DNA from: JAVVHH01 sp964613945
GTDB taxonomy: Bacteria; Pseudomonadota; Alphaproteobacteria; Acetobacterales; Acetobacteraceae
Direction of reading: 5' to 3'
NCBI GenBank assembly: GCA_964613945.1
Contig: CAZTJC010000001.1
Coordinates: 124,001-188,000, forward strand
Length of the DNA: 64,000 nt
Shown: positions 9,054-16,245 of the stretch, piece after piece
Position numbering within the stretch: the stretch's first letter is position 1
Layout: each line of letters begins with the position of its first letter
The notes under the pieces: model-generated
Databases searched by the model: none
The model's input: the letters and a program-made list of their open reading frames with translations, nothing else
Told to the model about the DNA's origin: nothing
Translations under genes and position numbers: made by a program

Positions 9054-9770
9054 TCAGGCCTTCTCTTCGGACTGGCGGGACAGGATGGCGCCGAACTCGG
9101 TGCCGAAGCCCTCGAGCCGGGACGCGAAGCGCGATAGGTCGGTGCTCAGCTTGTTGTAGGCCAGCACGGCCGGGATCGCGGCGACGAGGCCGATCGCGGT
9201 GGCGAACAAGGCCTCCGCGATGCCGGGGGCGACGACCGACAGGTTGGTGTTGCGGCTGGAGGCGATGGCGGAGAACGACCGCATGATGCCCCACACGGTG
9301 CCGAACAGGCCGACGAAGGGCGCCACCGATCCGACGGAGGCCAAGAACACCATCCAGCGCTCCATCCGATCCATCTCGCGGGTCACGGTGACCACCACGG
9401 CGCGGTCGATGCGCTCACGCACGCCACCGCGGCTGAGGTCGATGCCGGCGGTTTGGGAGCTGCGCTTCCATTCGCCCATCGCGGCGCCGAACACGGCGGC
9501 GATCGGGTGCCGCGGCCGCAGGCCCTCGACTTCGTACAACTCGTCCAGGCTGCCGCCGGACCAGAACCGATCCTCGAACAAGCTCGCGTCGCGGTTGGCG
9601 CGGCGCAACGAGGTCACCTTCTCGAACACGATCGCCCAGACCCAGATGCTCGCCGCCAGCAGAAGCAGGATGACGAACTTGACCACCAGATCGGCCTGCA
9701 GGAACAGGCCGAGGATCGAAATCTCACCGCCGCCGGCGCCCGCCAGTGTCGTGGCTTGAACAGGATCCAA
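9054..9770 (-). CDS. tolQ: TolQ, MotA/ExbB-family proton channel subunit
   Basis: Polytopic inner-membrane subunit of the Tol motor. The 238-residue protein has a first transmembrane helix at about residues 27-50, a long cytoplasmic loop, and two further helices around 140-165 and 180-205. It carries the family segments A-P-F-V-G-L-F-G-T-V-W-G-I-M and A-L-F-A-T-A-I-G-L-V-A-A-I-P-A. Its start lies 15 bases after ybgC, so ybgC-tolQ-tolR read as one operon. Confidence 0.96.
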   Translation of the reverse strand: MDPVQATTLAGAGGGEISILGLFLQADLVVKFVILLLLAASIWVWAIVFEKVTSLRRANRDASLFEDRFWSGGSLDELYEVEGLRPRHPIAAVFGAAMGEWKRSSQTAGIDLSRGGVRERIDRAVVVTVTREMDRMERWMVFLASVGSVAPFVGLFGTVWGIMRSFSAIASSRNTNLSVVAPGIAEALFATAIGLVAAIPAVLAYNKLSTDLSRFASRLEGFGTEFGAILSRQSEEKA

Positions 9771-9785
9771 CTCGAACTCCCAAAA

Positions 9786-10199
9786 CTATGTCGACTCGCC
9801 GCCCGCCCCGCCGAGCGCATCCCGCCACCGCTGCGGAATTCGTGCGGGACGGCCGTCCGATGTGCGGATGCAGGCAAGGCCGACCGAAAGCTGGCCCGTC
9901 TGCTCGCCTTCCACCGTGAACCGCTGCTCGACGTCGACCGAGGCGCCTTTCAGCAACCACGGCCCGGTCTCGACAACCATTTCGGCGTCCAACCGCACGG
10001 GGCGCAAATAATCCATTTTGATGCGGCGCACCACAAAGATCAGGCCAAATCGCGTGACGAGTTCGTCATGCGGGGCTCCTGCCTCGCGCAAGGCTTCGGT
10101 GCGTGCGCGTTCGGCAAACGCCAAGTAACGCGCATGGTACACGATGCCGCCTGCATCGGTGTCCTCATAGTAAACCCGCAATTTCAGTCGATACAGCAT
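9786..10199 (-). CDS. ybgC: Acyl-CoA thioesterase YbgC (hotdog fold)
   Basis: Cytoplasmic thioesterase almost always found at the head of the tol-pal operon. The protein (137 residues) has the 4-hydroxybenzoyl-CoA-thioesterase-type motif Y-E-D-T-D-A-G-G-I-V-Y-H-A-R-Y near residues 10-24, which includes the catalytic aspartate. The substrate here is unknown; short-chain acyl-CoA is the usual activity of the family. It lies between ruvB and tolQ with small gaps on both sides. Confidence 0.94.
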   Translation of the reverse strand: MLYRLKLRVYYEDTDAGGIVYHARYLAFAERARTEALREAGAPHDELVTRFGLIFVVRRIKMDYLRPVRLDAEMVVETGPWLLKGASVDVEQRFTVEGEQTGQLSVGLACIRTSDGRPARIPQRWRDALGGAGGEST

Positions 10200-10224
10200 C
10201 GGCGCTACCGCTTTATGCTCGCCA

Positions 10225-11256
10225 TCACTCCGGCTCCGACAGCAAGTCGAATTGCGGCTGCGTTCGTGGCGGCACCAGGCCCAGATGACGCCAGCCTTCC
10301 TCGCCCAGCATCCGCCCCCGACTCGTGCGCAGGATCAGGCCTTCCTGGATCAGGAACGGCTCGATGACGTCCTCGAGCGTGTCGCGCGCCTCGGCCAGCG
10401 CGGCGGCCAGGGTCTCGACGCCGACCGGGCCGCCATTATGGTGCTCGGCGATGCGCCGGAGGTATCGCCGGTCCATCGCGTCGAGGCCGCGCTTGTCCAC
10501 CTCAAGCCGAGTCAGCGCCGCGTCAGCCATCTTCCGATTGACGGGCGATTGCTGAAGAACGGCAGCGAAGTCCCTGACACGACGCAATAATCTGCCGGCA
10601 ATCCGTGGTGTGCCACGTGAACGCTTGGCGATCTCCGCCGCACCGTCTGGCGCAAGGTCGAACCCGAGCTTGCCGGCACCGCGGGAGACGATCTTCTCCA
10701 GTTCCTCGGCGGTGTAGAACACCAAGCGTAGCGGGATGCCGAACCGGTCTCGCAGCGGCGTCGCCAGCAGACCGGCCCGGGTCGTCGCGCCAACTAAGGT
10801 GAAAGGCGAAAGGTCTATGCGCACGCTGCGCGCCGCCGGGCCCTCGCCGATGATGAGATCGAGTTGAAAGTCCTCCATCGCTGGATAAAGAATCTCCTCG
10901 ATCGCCGGCTGCAGCCGGTGAATCTCGTCTATGAACAGCACGTCGCGCGGCTGCAAGTTGGTGAGGATGGCGGCGAGGTCGCCGGCGCGTTGAATGACCG
11001 GGCCGGAGGTGGCCCGGAAGCCGACGCCGAGTTCCCGCGCGACGATCTGCGCCAAGGTGGTCTTGCCCAATCCTGGCGGACCATGAAACAGCACGTGATC
11101 AAGGGCTTCCGCACGGTCCTTGGCAGCTTGAATGAAGATAGCCAGGTTCTCACGGCTGGCTTTTTGCCCGACGAAGTCGGAGAGCACCTGGGGCCGGAGG
11201 GTCGCCTCGGCGGTGTCTTCCTCGGTGCGCATAGCGCTGATGGGGCGATCGCTCAT
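10225..11256 (-). CDS. ruvB: Holliday junction branch migration helicase RuvB
   Basis: AAA+ motor that drives branch migration with RuvA. The 343-residue protein carries Walker A G-P-P-G-L-G-K-T-T (about residue 60), Walker B D-E-I-H-R, the sensor segment G-A-T-T-R-A-G, and a C-terminal winged-helix domain with R-T-S-R-G-R-M near the end. The ATG overlaps the ruvA stop by four bases (ATGA), so translation is probably coupled. Length and order are normal. Confidence 0.97.
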   Translation of the reverse strand: MSDRPISAMRTEEDTAEATLRPQVLSDFVGQKASRENLAIFIQAAKDRAEALDHVLFHGPPGLGKTTLAQIVARELGVGFRATSGPVIQRAGDLAAILTNLQPRDVLFIDEIHRLQPAIEEILYPAMEDFQLDLIIGEGPAARSVRIDLSPFTLVGATTRAGLLATPLRDRFGIPLRLVFYTAEELEKIVSRGAGKLGFDLAPDGAAEIAKRSRGTPRIAGRLLRRVRDFAAVLQQSPVNRKMADAALTRLEVDKRGLDAMDRRYLRRIAEHHNGGPVGVETLAAALAEARDTLEDVIEPFLIQEGLILRTSRGRMLGEEGWRHLGLVPPRTQPQFDLLSEPE

Positions 11257-11852
11257 TTCATAGCCAACTCGCGCAGGCTTTCACGTAGGATCACGTCGAG
11301 CCCGGCATCCTCACCCATCGCGGCCATGATCGCGGCCACCACCGGTTGCGCCTCGGCCCGGCGATAGCCGAGGTTGGCCAGCGCCGACAGCGCATCCTGT
11401 TCCGGCCCGCGCGGGACAAGCCCGATCGGCATGATCGTGCCGCTCGGCATGGCGCCGGCCTTTTCCCGCAACTCGCTGAGCAGCCGCAGCGCCAACTTGG
11501 CGCCGACACCGGGCGCCCGCATCAGGCTTGCCTTGTCGCTGGCGGCGATGGCGCCGATCAGTTCGTTGGGTGCCATCGCCGACAGGATGTTGAGCGCCAC
11601 CTTGGCGCCGACACCCTGCACGGTCAGCAATAGCCGAAACCAGTCCCGTTCCGCGGACTCCGCGAAGCCGTAAAGGGTGATCGCATCCTCGCGCACTTGC
11701 GTTTCCACCAGCACGCGGGCGACCGCCGGCGGCGTCGGCAGCGCCGCCAGGGTTCGCGTCGAAGCCTGCACCAAATAGCCGACGCCGCCGACATCGATGA
11801 TGCAGCGATCCGCCTCGATCCCGTCCACGCGACCCGATAGCAGCGCGATCAC
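11253..11852 (-). CDS. ruvA: Holliday junction DNA-binding protein RuvA
   Basis: Tetrameric junction-binding partner of RuvB. The 199-residue protein has an N-terminal OB fold (I-A-L-L-S-G-R-V), two helix-hairpin-helix elements around V-Q-G-V-G-A-K-V-A and A-P-G-V-G-A-K-L-A (about residues 78-118), and a C-terminal UBA-like domain that contacts RuvB. It overlaps ruvC upstream and ruvB downstream by four bases each. Confidence 0.96.
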   Translation of the reverse strand: MIALLSGRVDGIEADRCIIDVGGVGYLVQASTRTLAALPTPPAVARVLVETQVREDAITLYGFAESAERDWFRLLLTVQGVGAKVALNILSAMAPNELIGAIAASDKASLMRAPGVGAKLALRLLSELREKAGAMPSGTIMPIGLVPRGPEQDALSALANLGYRRAEAQPVVAAIMAAMGEDAGLDVILRESLRELAMK

Positions 11853-12355
11853 GCCATCACCGTCGCTGCGGCGATACGTTGCCGGGTCTGCCGGTGGTGG
11901 GCGTGACAGATGGCGACGGCGAGAGCGTCGGCGGCGTCGGCGCGCTTCAGCGTCGCGGCGGGGAGCAGGCGGCGGACCATCGCCTCGACCTGATCCTTTG
12001 TCGCCGCGCCGGTCCCGACGACGGCCCGCTTGACCTCCATGGCGCCGTATTCGGCCACCGAAATCCCCGCCAATGCCGGTGCGAGCAAGGCCACGCCACG
12101 GGCATATCCGAGCTTCAGCGTCGCAGCGCCGTTACGGTTGACATAGGTTTCCTCGACGGCCGCCTCCGATGGAGAATACTGCAGAAACAAATCGGTAAGG
12201 GCGTCATGGATAAACTTTAGCCGAGCTGGCACCGCGTCGGAGTTGTCGGTGGCCACCACGCCGTCGGCAATGTGCCGCAAGCGGTTGCCCTCGGCTTCGA
12301 TGACGCCCCAGCCGGTGAAGCGTAGCCCAGGGTCAATCCCCATCAGCCGGATCAT
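11849..12355 (-). CDS. ruvC: Crossover junction endodeoxyribonuclease RuvC
   Basis: Resolves Holliday junctions by paired nicks. The acidic active-site residues are visible: aspartate in M-G-I-D-P-G (residue 8), glutamates in V-E-E-T-Y (about 67-68) and aspartates in A-D-A-A-D-A-L-A (about 139-143). At 168 residues it is typical. It is the first gene of an overlapping ruvC-ruvA-ruvB set and lies 18 bases after the yebC stop. Confidence 0.96.
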   Translation of the reverse strand: MIRLMGIDPGLRFTGWGVIEAEGNRLRHIADGVVATDNSDAVPARLKFIHDALTDLFLQYSPSEAAVEETYVNRNGAATLKLGYARGVALLAPALAGISVAEYGAMEVKRAVVGTGAATKDQVEAMVRRLLPAATLKRADAADALAVAICHAHHRQTRQRIAAATVMA

Positions 12356-12373
12356 GGCGCCTCGCGCCCGATG

Positions 12374-13120
12374 CTAAGACAGCCGCTGCGCGACATCGTC
12401 GGGAATGTCGAAATTCGCATACACGTTCTGCACGTCGTCGTTGTCCTCGAGGACGTCGAGCAGCTTGAGCAAGCCGGTCGCCTTTTCCTCGTCGAGGGTG
12501 ATCGAGTTGCTCGGTCGCCATTCGAGGCGGGCGCTGGAGGGCGCGCCGAACCGTGCTTCCAACGCATCCCGTACGGTGAAGAAATCCTCAACCGGACAAG
12601 TCACCTCATGCGCGTCGGCATCGCTCGTCGCGTCGTCCGCACCGGCATCGATAGCCGCTTCGAGCACCTCGTCCGCCGACCCGGCCTTTAACGGATATTG
12701 GATCACGCCGAGGCGGGTGAACATGAACGAGACGGAGTTGGTCTCACCCATCGCCCCACCGTATTTGCTGAAAGCGGACCGCACGTCCGATGCCGTGCGG
12801 TTGCGATTGTCGGTCAGGGCTTCGACGATCACCGCGACGCCGGCGGGGCCGTAGCCTTCGTAGCGCACCTCGACGTAATCGTCGCCACCGCCGGCGCCGG
12901 TCGCCTTCTTGACCGCGCGCTCGATGGTGTCGCGCGGCATGTTGGCCTCGCGGGAGGCTGCCATGGCAGCGCGGAGGCGGGGGTTGAACGCCGGGTCGGG
13001 CAGGCCTTGGCGCGCGGAGACGGTGATCTCACGAATCAGCTTGGCGAACTGGCGCGCCCGCTTGGCGTCCTGGGCACCCTTGCGGTGCATGATGTTCTTG
13101 AACTGGCTATGGCCGGCCAC
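12374..13120 (-). CDS. yebC: YebC/PmpR-family protein (TACO1-like)
   Basis: Members act as DNA-binding regulators or as translation factors that help ribosomes through difficult sequences. The 248-residue protein opens M-A-G-H-S-Q-F-K-N-I-M-H-R-K-G, the strongest family signature, and contains N-M-P-R-D-T-I-E-R-A and Y-E-G-Y-G-P-A-G-V-A. It lies immediately upstream of ruvC, as in many proteobacteria. Which of the two roles applies cannot be told from sequence. Confidence 0.95.
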   Translation of the reverse strand: MAGHSQFKNIMHRKGAQDAKRARQFAKLIREITVSARQGLPDPAFNPRLRAAMAASREANMPRDTIERAVKKATGAGGGDDYVEVRYEGYGPAGVAVIVEALTDNRNRTASDVRSAFSKYGGAMGETNSVSFMFTRLGVIQYPLKAGSADEVLEAAIDAGADDATSDADAHEVTCPVEDFFTVRDALEARFGAPSSARLEWRPSNSITLDEEKATGLLKLLDVLEDNDDVQNVYANFDIPDDVAQRLS

Positions 13121-13161
13121 GGGGTGGTCTCACTCTGAAGTCGGGGCTGTGGAGTCCCCTT

Positions 13162-13977
13162 CTACAGGACCGGCGTCGCCTGCGACAGCCGCCCACCGCG
13201 TCGTACCGGCTCGACCCCGGTCGCTAACCCGGTCTTGTCGTCGGTGACGACAAACACGCCGCACAGGGTGGCCTCGCCATCGGCCGGCTGCATCCGTTCG
13301 CCAGGCATCTTGGTCCAGAACCGCGCCGCAGCACCCTGCTTGGACATGCCGATGACGCTGTCGTAATCGCCGCACATGCCGGCATCGGATTGATAGGCTG
13401 TGCCGCCGGGCAGGATCTGGTGGTCGGAGGTCGGCACATGGGTGTGGGTGCCGACGACGAGCGACATCGTGCCGTCGAACGAATGTCCGTAGGCGAGCTT
13501 CTCGCTGGTAGCCTCGGCATGGAAGTCCGCCACGATTGCCTGCACGCTGGCGCCCAGCTTGTAACGGCTCAACAGCTCGGCCGTGGCTCGGAACGGATCG
13601 TCGAGCGCATCCATGTACAGCCGGCCCATGGCGTTGATCACCAGCGCACGACGGCCGTCAGCCAGCACGATATCGATAAACCCGGCCCCCGGCGTACCCG
13701 GCGGAAAGTTCAACGGACGGATGACCCGCTTCTCCTGGGCGATGTAAGGAATCAGTTCTCGCCGGTCCCACGAATGGTTTCCGAGCGTCACCGCGTCCGC
13801 GCCGGCGGCGAACATGGCCTCGGCCATATCGGGCCCGAGCCCGAATCCGTGGCTGGCATTTTCGCCGTTGATGATCACGAGATCGGCCCGAAGCTCCAGC
13901 TTGAGTGCTGGCAACAATGCCGAAATTGCATCGCGCCCGGAGCGGCCGACGACGTCACCTAGAAACAAAATCCGCAA
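13162..13977 (-). CDS. YmdB-family metallophosphoesterase (2',3'-cyclic-nucleotide phosphodiesterase type)
   Basis: Calcineurin-like hydrolase of the TIGR00282/YmdB family. Metal-binding motifs are in order: L-G-D-V-V-G-R-S-G near the start, N-G-E-N-A-S-H-G-F (about residue 39), G-N-H-S-W-D (about 66), D-F-H-A-E-A-T-S-E-K, and G-T-H-T-H-V-P-T-S-D. Relatives hydrolyse 2',3'-cyclic AMP; the physiological substrate here is unknown. The 271-residue length is normal. Its start is separated by about 150 bases from the GGDEF-EAL gene upstream, so it may have its own promoter. Confidence 0.92.
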   Translation of the reverse strand: MRILFLGDVVGRSGRDAISALLPALKLELRADLVIINGENASHGFGLGPDMAEAMFAAGADAVTLGNHSWDRRELIPYIAQEKRVIRPLNFPPGTPGAGFIDIVLADGRRALVINAMGRLYMDALDDPFRATAELLSRYKLGASVQAIVADFHAEATSEKLAYGHSFDGTMSLVVGTHTHVPTSDHQILPGGTAYQSDAGMCGDYDSVIGMSKQGAAARFWTKMPGERMQPADGEATLCGVFVVTDDKTGLATGVEPVRRGGRLSQATPVL

Positions 13978-14127
13978 ACGCCGTCCTAATCAAAACAAGC
14001 GGGACCGTTATGCCCCGGACCACCGACAAGATGCGAGAGGCAGCGGCCGTTCCAGCTGGGCTGGCGGCACGATCACTCTACTCGAATCTGACCGGATGTT
14101 GCCTTGGGTCGATAAAGCGCAAGCCAA

Positions 14128-16164
14128 TCAGGCCGCAACGACTCGCCGCGGCAGAACACTTGGCCGGCGATCGTCAGTCAGCCCGGCTGGCGATGCGCCA
14201 ACGACCGCGCCGATCGGTGATGCCGATCCGGTCACGCGCCGGGTCAATGCCATGGTGGTGGAAATTTCTGCCGGGATCGGCCGGGAGAAATAGTAGCCCT
14301 GCAGTTCGTCACAACCGAGTTCAGCCAGCAGCTCCGCTTCGGCCCCGGTCTGGACACCTTCGGCGACGGACACAGCACCCACGTTGCGCGCGAGTTCGAT
14401 GATGGTGCGGATCACGCGCTTGGTGGTGTCGTTGGTCGTGCTCTGCGCGATGAAGCAGCGATCGATCTTGATGATGTCCGGCGCCAGCGCGTGGATGTAG
14501 TTGAGGCTGGAATATCCCACACCGAAATCGTCGATCGCGATCTTGCAGCCGGCGGCACGCACGATGTCGACGTTGGCACGGATCAACTCCATGGATTCCG
14601 CCAGTATCGTCTCGGTGATCTCGAACGTCACCCGGCTGGGATCGACGTCCGAAAGCCGAACCATGGCGACGAGTGCCTCCGTCTGCTTGCTCGACATCAG
14701 GTCGCGAACCGACAGGTTCACCTTCAGGCATACCGCTTCCGGCCAGGTCTCGGCTTGCAGCAGCGCATGGTTGAAGACGCGAAGCGAGATCCGGAAGATC
14801 AGGTCGGTCCGCTCGGCGATCGGGATGAACTCTTCCGGCGCGACCTGCCCGAGTTCCGGGCTGCACCAACGGACCAAGGCTTCAAAGGCCGTGATCTCAT
14901 GATTCCCGGCAGCGACGATCGGTTGATATATCGCGGTCACCTCGCCCTCGAAATCTGCGGTGCTGAGATGATGCGCCACGGCGCTGTCGCGGCGCATGGA
15001 ACTCTCATGGGCGGCGTCAAAGGCCACGACGCGGCCACGGCCACTTCGCTTGGCCTGGAACAGGGCGTAGTCGGCGCGCTCGTAGGCCTTTATCGACTGA
15101 CGCGCGACGCTCGACGAGCATAGGCCGGCCGAAGCGTCCACCAGTGCCGTGAACGTCGCCGTCACGATCGGCTCCGCGCAGGCGGCGATCATCCGGTCGG
15201 CGACCTCGCGTGCTGCCTGCATGGAGGCACCGGGCAGAACACAGCCGAACTCGTCCCCACCCAGGCGCGCAATACAGCAACCCTCGGGGGCCAGCGCCAC
15301 GAAGCGTGCCGCGACCTGACGCAACACCTCGTCGCCGGCATGGTGACCGTAGACATCGTTGACCGGTTTGAAGCCATCGAGGTCGAGCACGATCACGGCG
15401 AAATCCTCGTCGCCTTTGCCGATCCCGTCGATCTCGGCAAAAAACTGCCGCCGGTTCGGCAAGCCGGTCAGTGCGTCCGATGCGGCGATCCTGGCGTTGG
15501 ATGCACTCAACCGCACCAGCTCCGAAGCGGCAATGACCGAGCGTTCGAAATGCCGCGAGAAACTCACCGCGACGTACAGCATCGACGACGAGACCAGCAG
15601 GGTGTTCAGCGCGATGGCCGTCTCGATCAAACGGCCCAGGGAGAGAAGGTAGATCGTGAATGGAACGACGATGCTGACGCCGACCAGGATCGCGGCGAAG
15701 CGGTGATGCATCAGCAGGGACGTGCAGCAGATGAACGTGATCTCCACGAAAAAGATCACGTGGCCCGCCGTCGTCATGCCCAGCGAGAACCTTTTGGCGT
15801 CGTGCAGCGAAAGTGCCCAGATCAGGATCAGGAAACCCGCCACGGCTGCGGCTACAGACAGGTTCCGCAACGTGCGGTGAACCTGATCGGCGCTGAGCTG
15901 GTCGGGCTTGAGCCTTATCCACCAGATCATCCGCACCGACATGGCCAGCAGCACGGCAACCGGTAACACCACGACCTGCCACAGCGGATTGTCGCTGAAA
16001 TGCGTGCACGCCAACGCGGCGATGTTCGCCCCGATGGTCAGATACAACACCGGAATGCGCGAGCGCAGTTGCTCGATCTGCGCCCGCTCCACGCTGGGGC
16101 ACGTTCCTGCCCCGAGCAGGTTCAGTAAAGCCGAGCGGATCGGCGATTTCGGTTGCTGTGCCAT
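14128..16164 (-). CDS. Membrane GGDEF-EAL cyclic-di-GMP turnover protein
   Basis: The 678-residue protein has an N-terminal membrane region of about six hydrophobic helices (about residues 30-210), then a GGDEF domain with an intact L-G-G-D-E-F motif, then an EAL domain. The EAL domain keeps E-A-L-V-R-W, V-N-L-S, E-I-T-E, D-D-F-G-V-G-Y and K-I-D, all expected for an active phosphodiesterase. The allosteric inhibitory R-x-x-D usually just before GGDEF is absent, so synthesis may not be product-inhibited at that site. Which activity dominates cannot be read from sequence. The last 45 or so residues are low-complexity. An A/T-rich inverted repeat lies just upstream of the start. Confidence 0.93.
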   Translation of the reverse strand: MAQQPKSPIRSALLNLLGAGTCPSVERAQIEQLRSRIPVLYLTIGANIAALACTHFSDNPLWQVVVLPVAVLLAMSVRMIWWIRLKPDQLSADQVHRTLRNLSVAAAVAGFLILIWALSLHDAKRFSLGMTTAGHVIFFVEITFICCTSLLMHHRFAAILVGVSIVVPFTIYLLSLGRLIETAIALNTLLVSSSMLYVAVSFSRHFERSVIAASELVRLSASNARIAASDALTGLPNRRQFFAEIDGIGKGDEDFAVIVLDLDGFKPVNDVYGHHAGDEVLRQVAARFVALAPEGCCIARLGGDEFGCVLPGASMQAAREVADRMIAACAEPIVTATFTALVDASAGLCSSSVARQSIKAYERADYALFQAKRSGRGRVVAFDAAHESSMRRDSAVAHHLSTADFEGEVTAIYQPIVAAGNHEITAFEALVRWCSPELGQVAPEEFIPIAERTDLIFRISLRVFNHALLQAETWPEAVCLKVNLSVRDLMSSKQTEALVAMVRLSDVDPSRVTFEITETILAESMELIRANVDIVRAAGCKIAIDDFGVGYSSLNYIHALAPDIIKIDRCFIAQSTTNDTTKRVIRTIIELARNVGAVSVAEGVQTGAEAELLAELGCDELQGYYFSRPIPAEISTTMALTRRVTGSASPIGAVVGASPAGLTDDRRPSVLPRRVVAA

Positions 16165-16190
16165 AGCGCGCCGGCACTATCGATCCAAAT

Positions 16191-16209
16191 AATTAACCGC
16201 TGATTAATT
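16191..16209. promoter_or_regulatory. A/T-rich inverted repeat upstream of the GGDEF-EAL gene
   Basis: AATTAA and TTAATT are separated by seven bases. The repeat ends 27 bases before the ATG at 16164 in an otherwise GC-rich region. It could be part of the promoter or an operator for the GGDEF-EAL gene. Its other possible role, ending glnD transcription, is less likely because the arms are short and A/T only. Confidence 0.35.
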
Positions 16210-16245
16210 TTTTGGAGTTCGGCCATACGCTGGGCGAAGGCCGTG

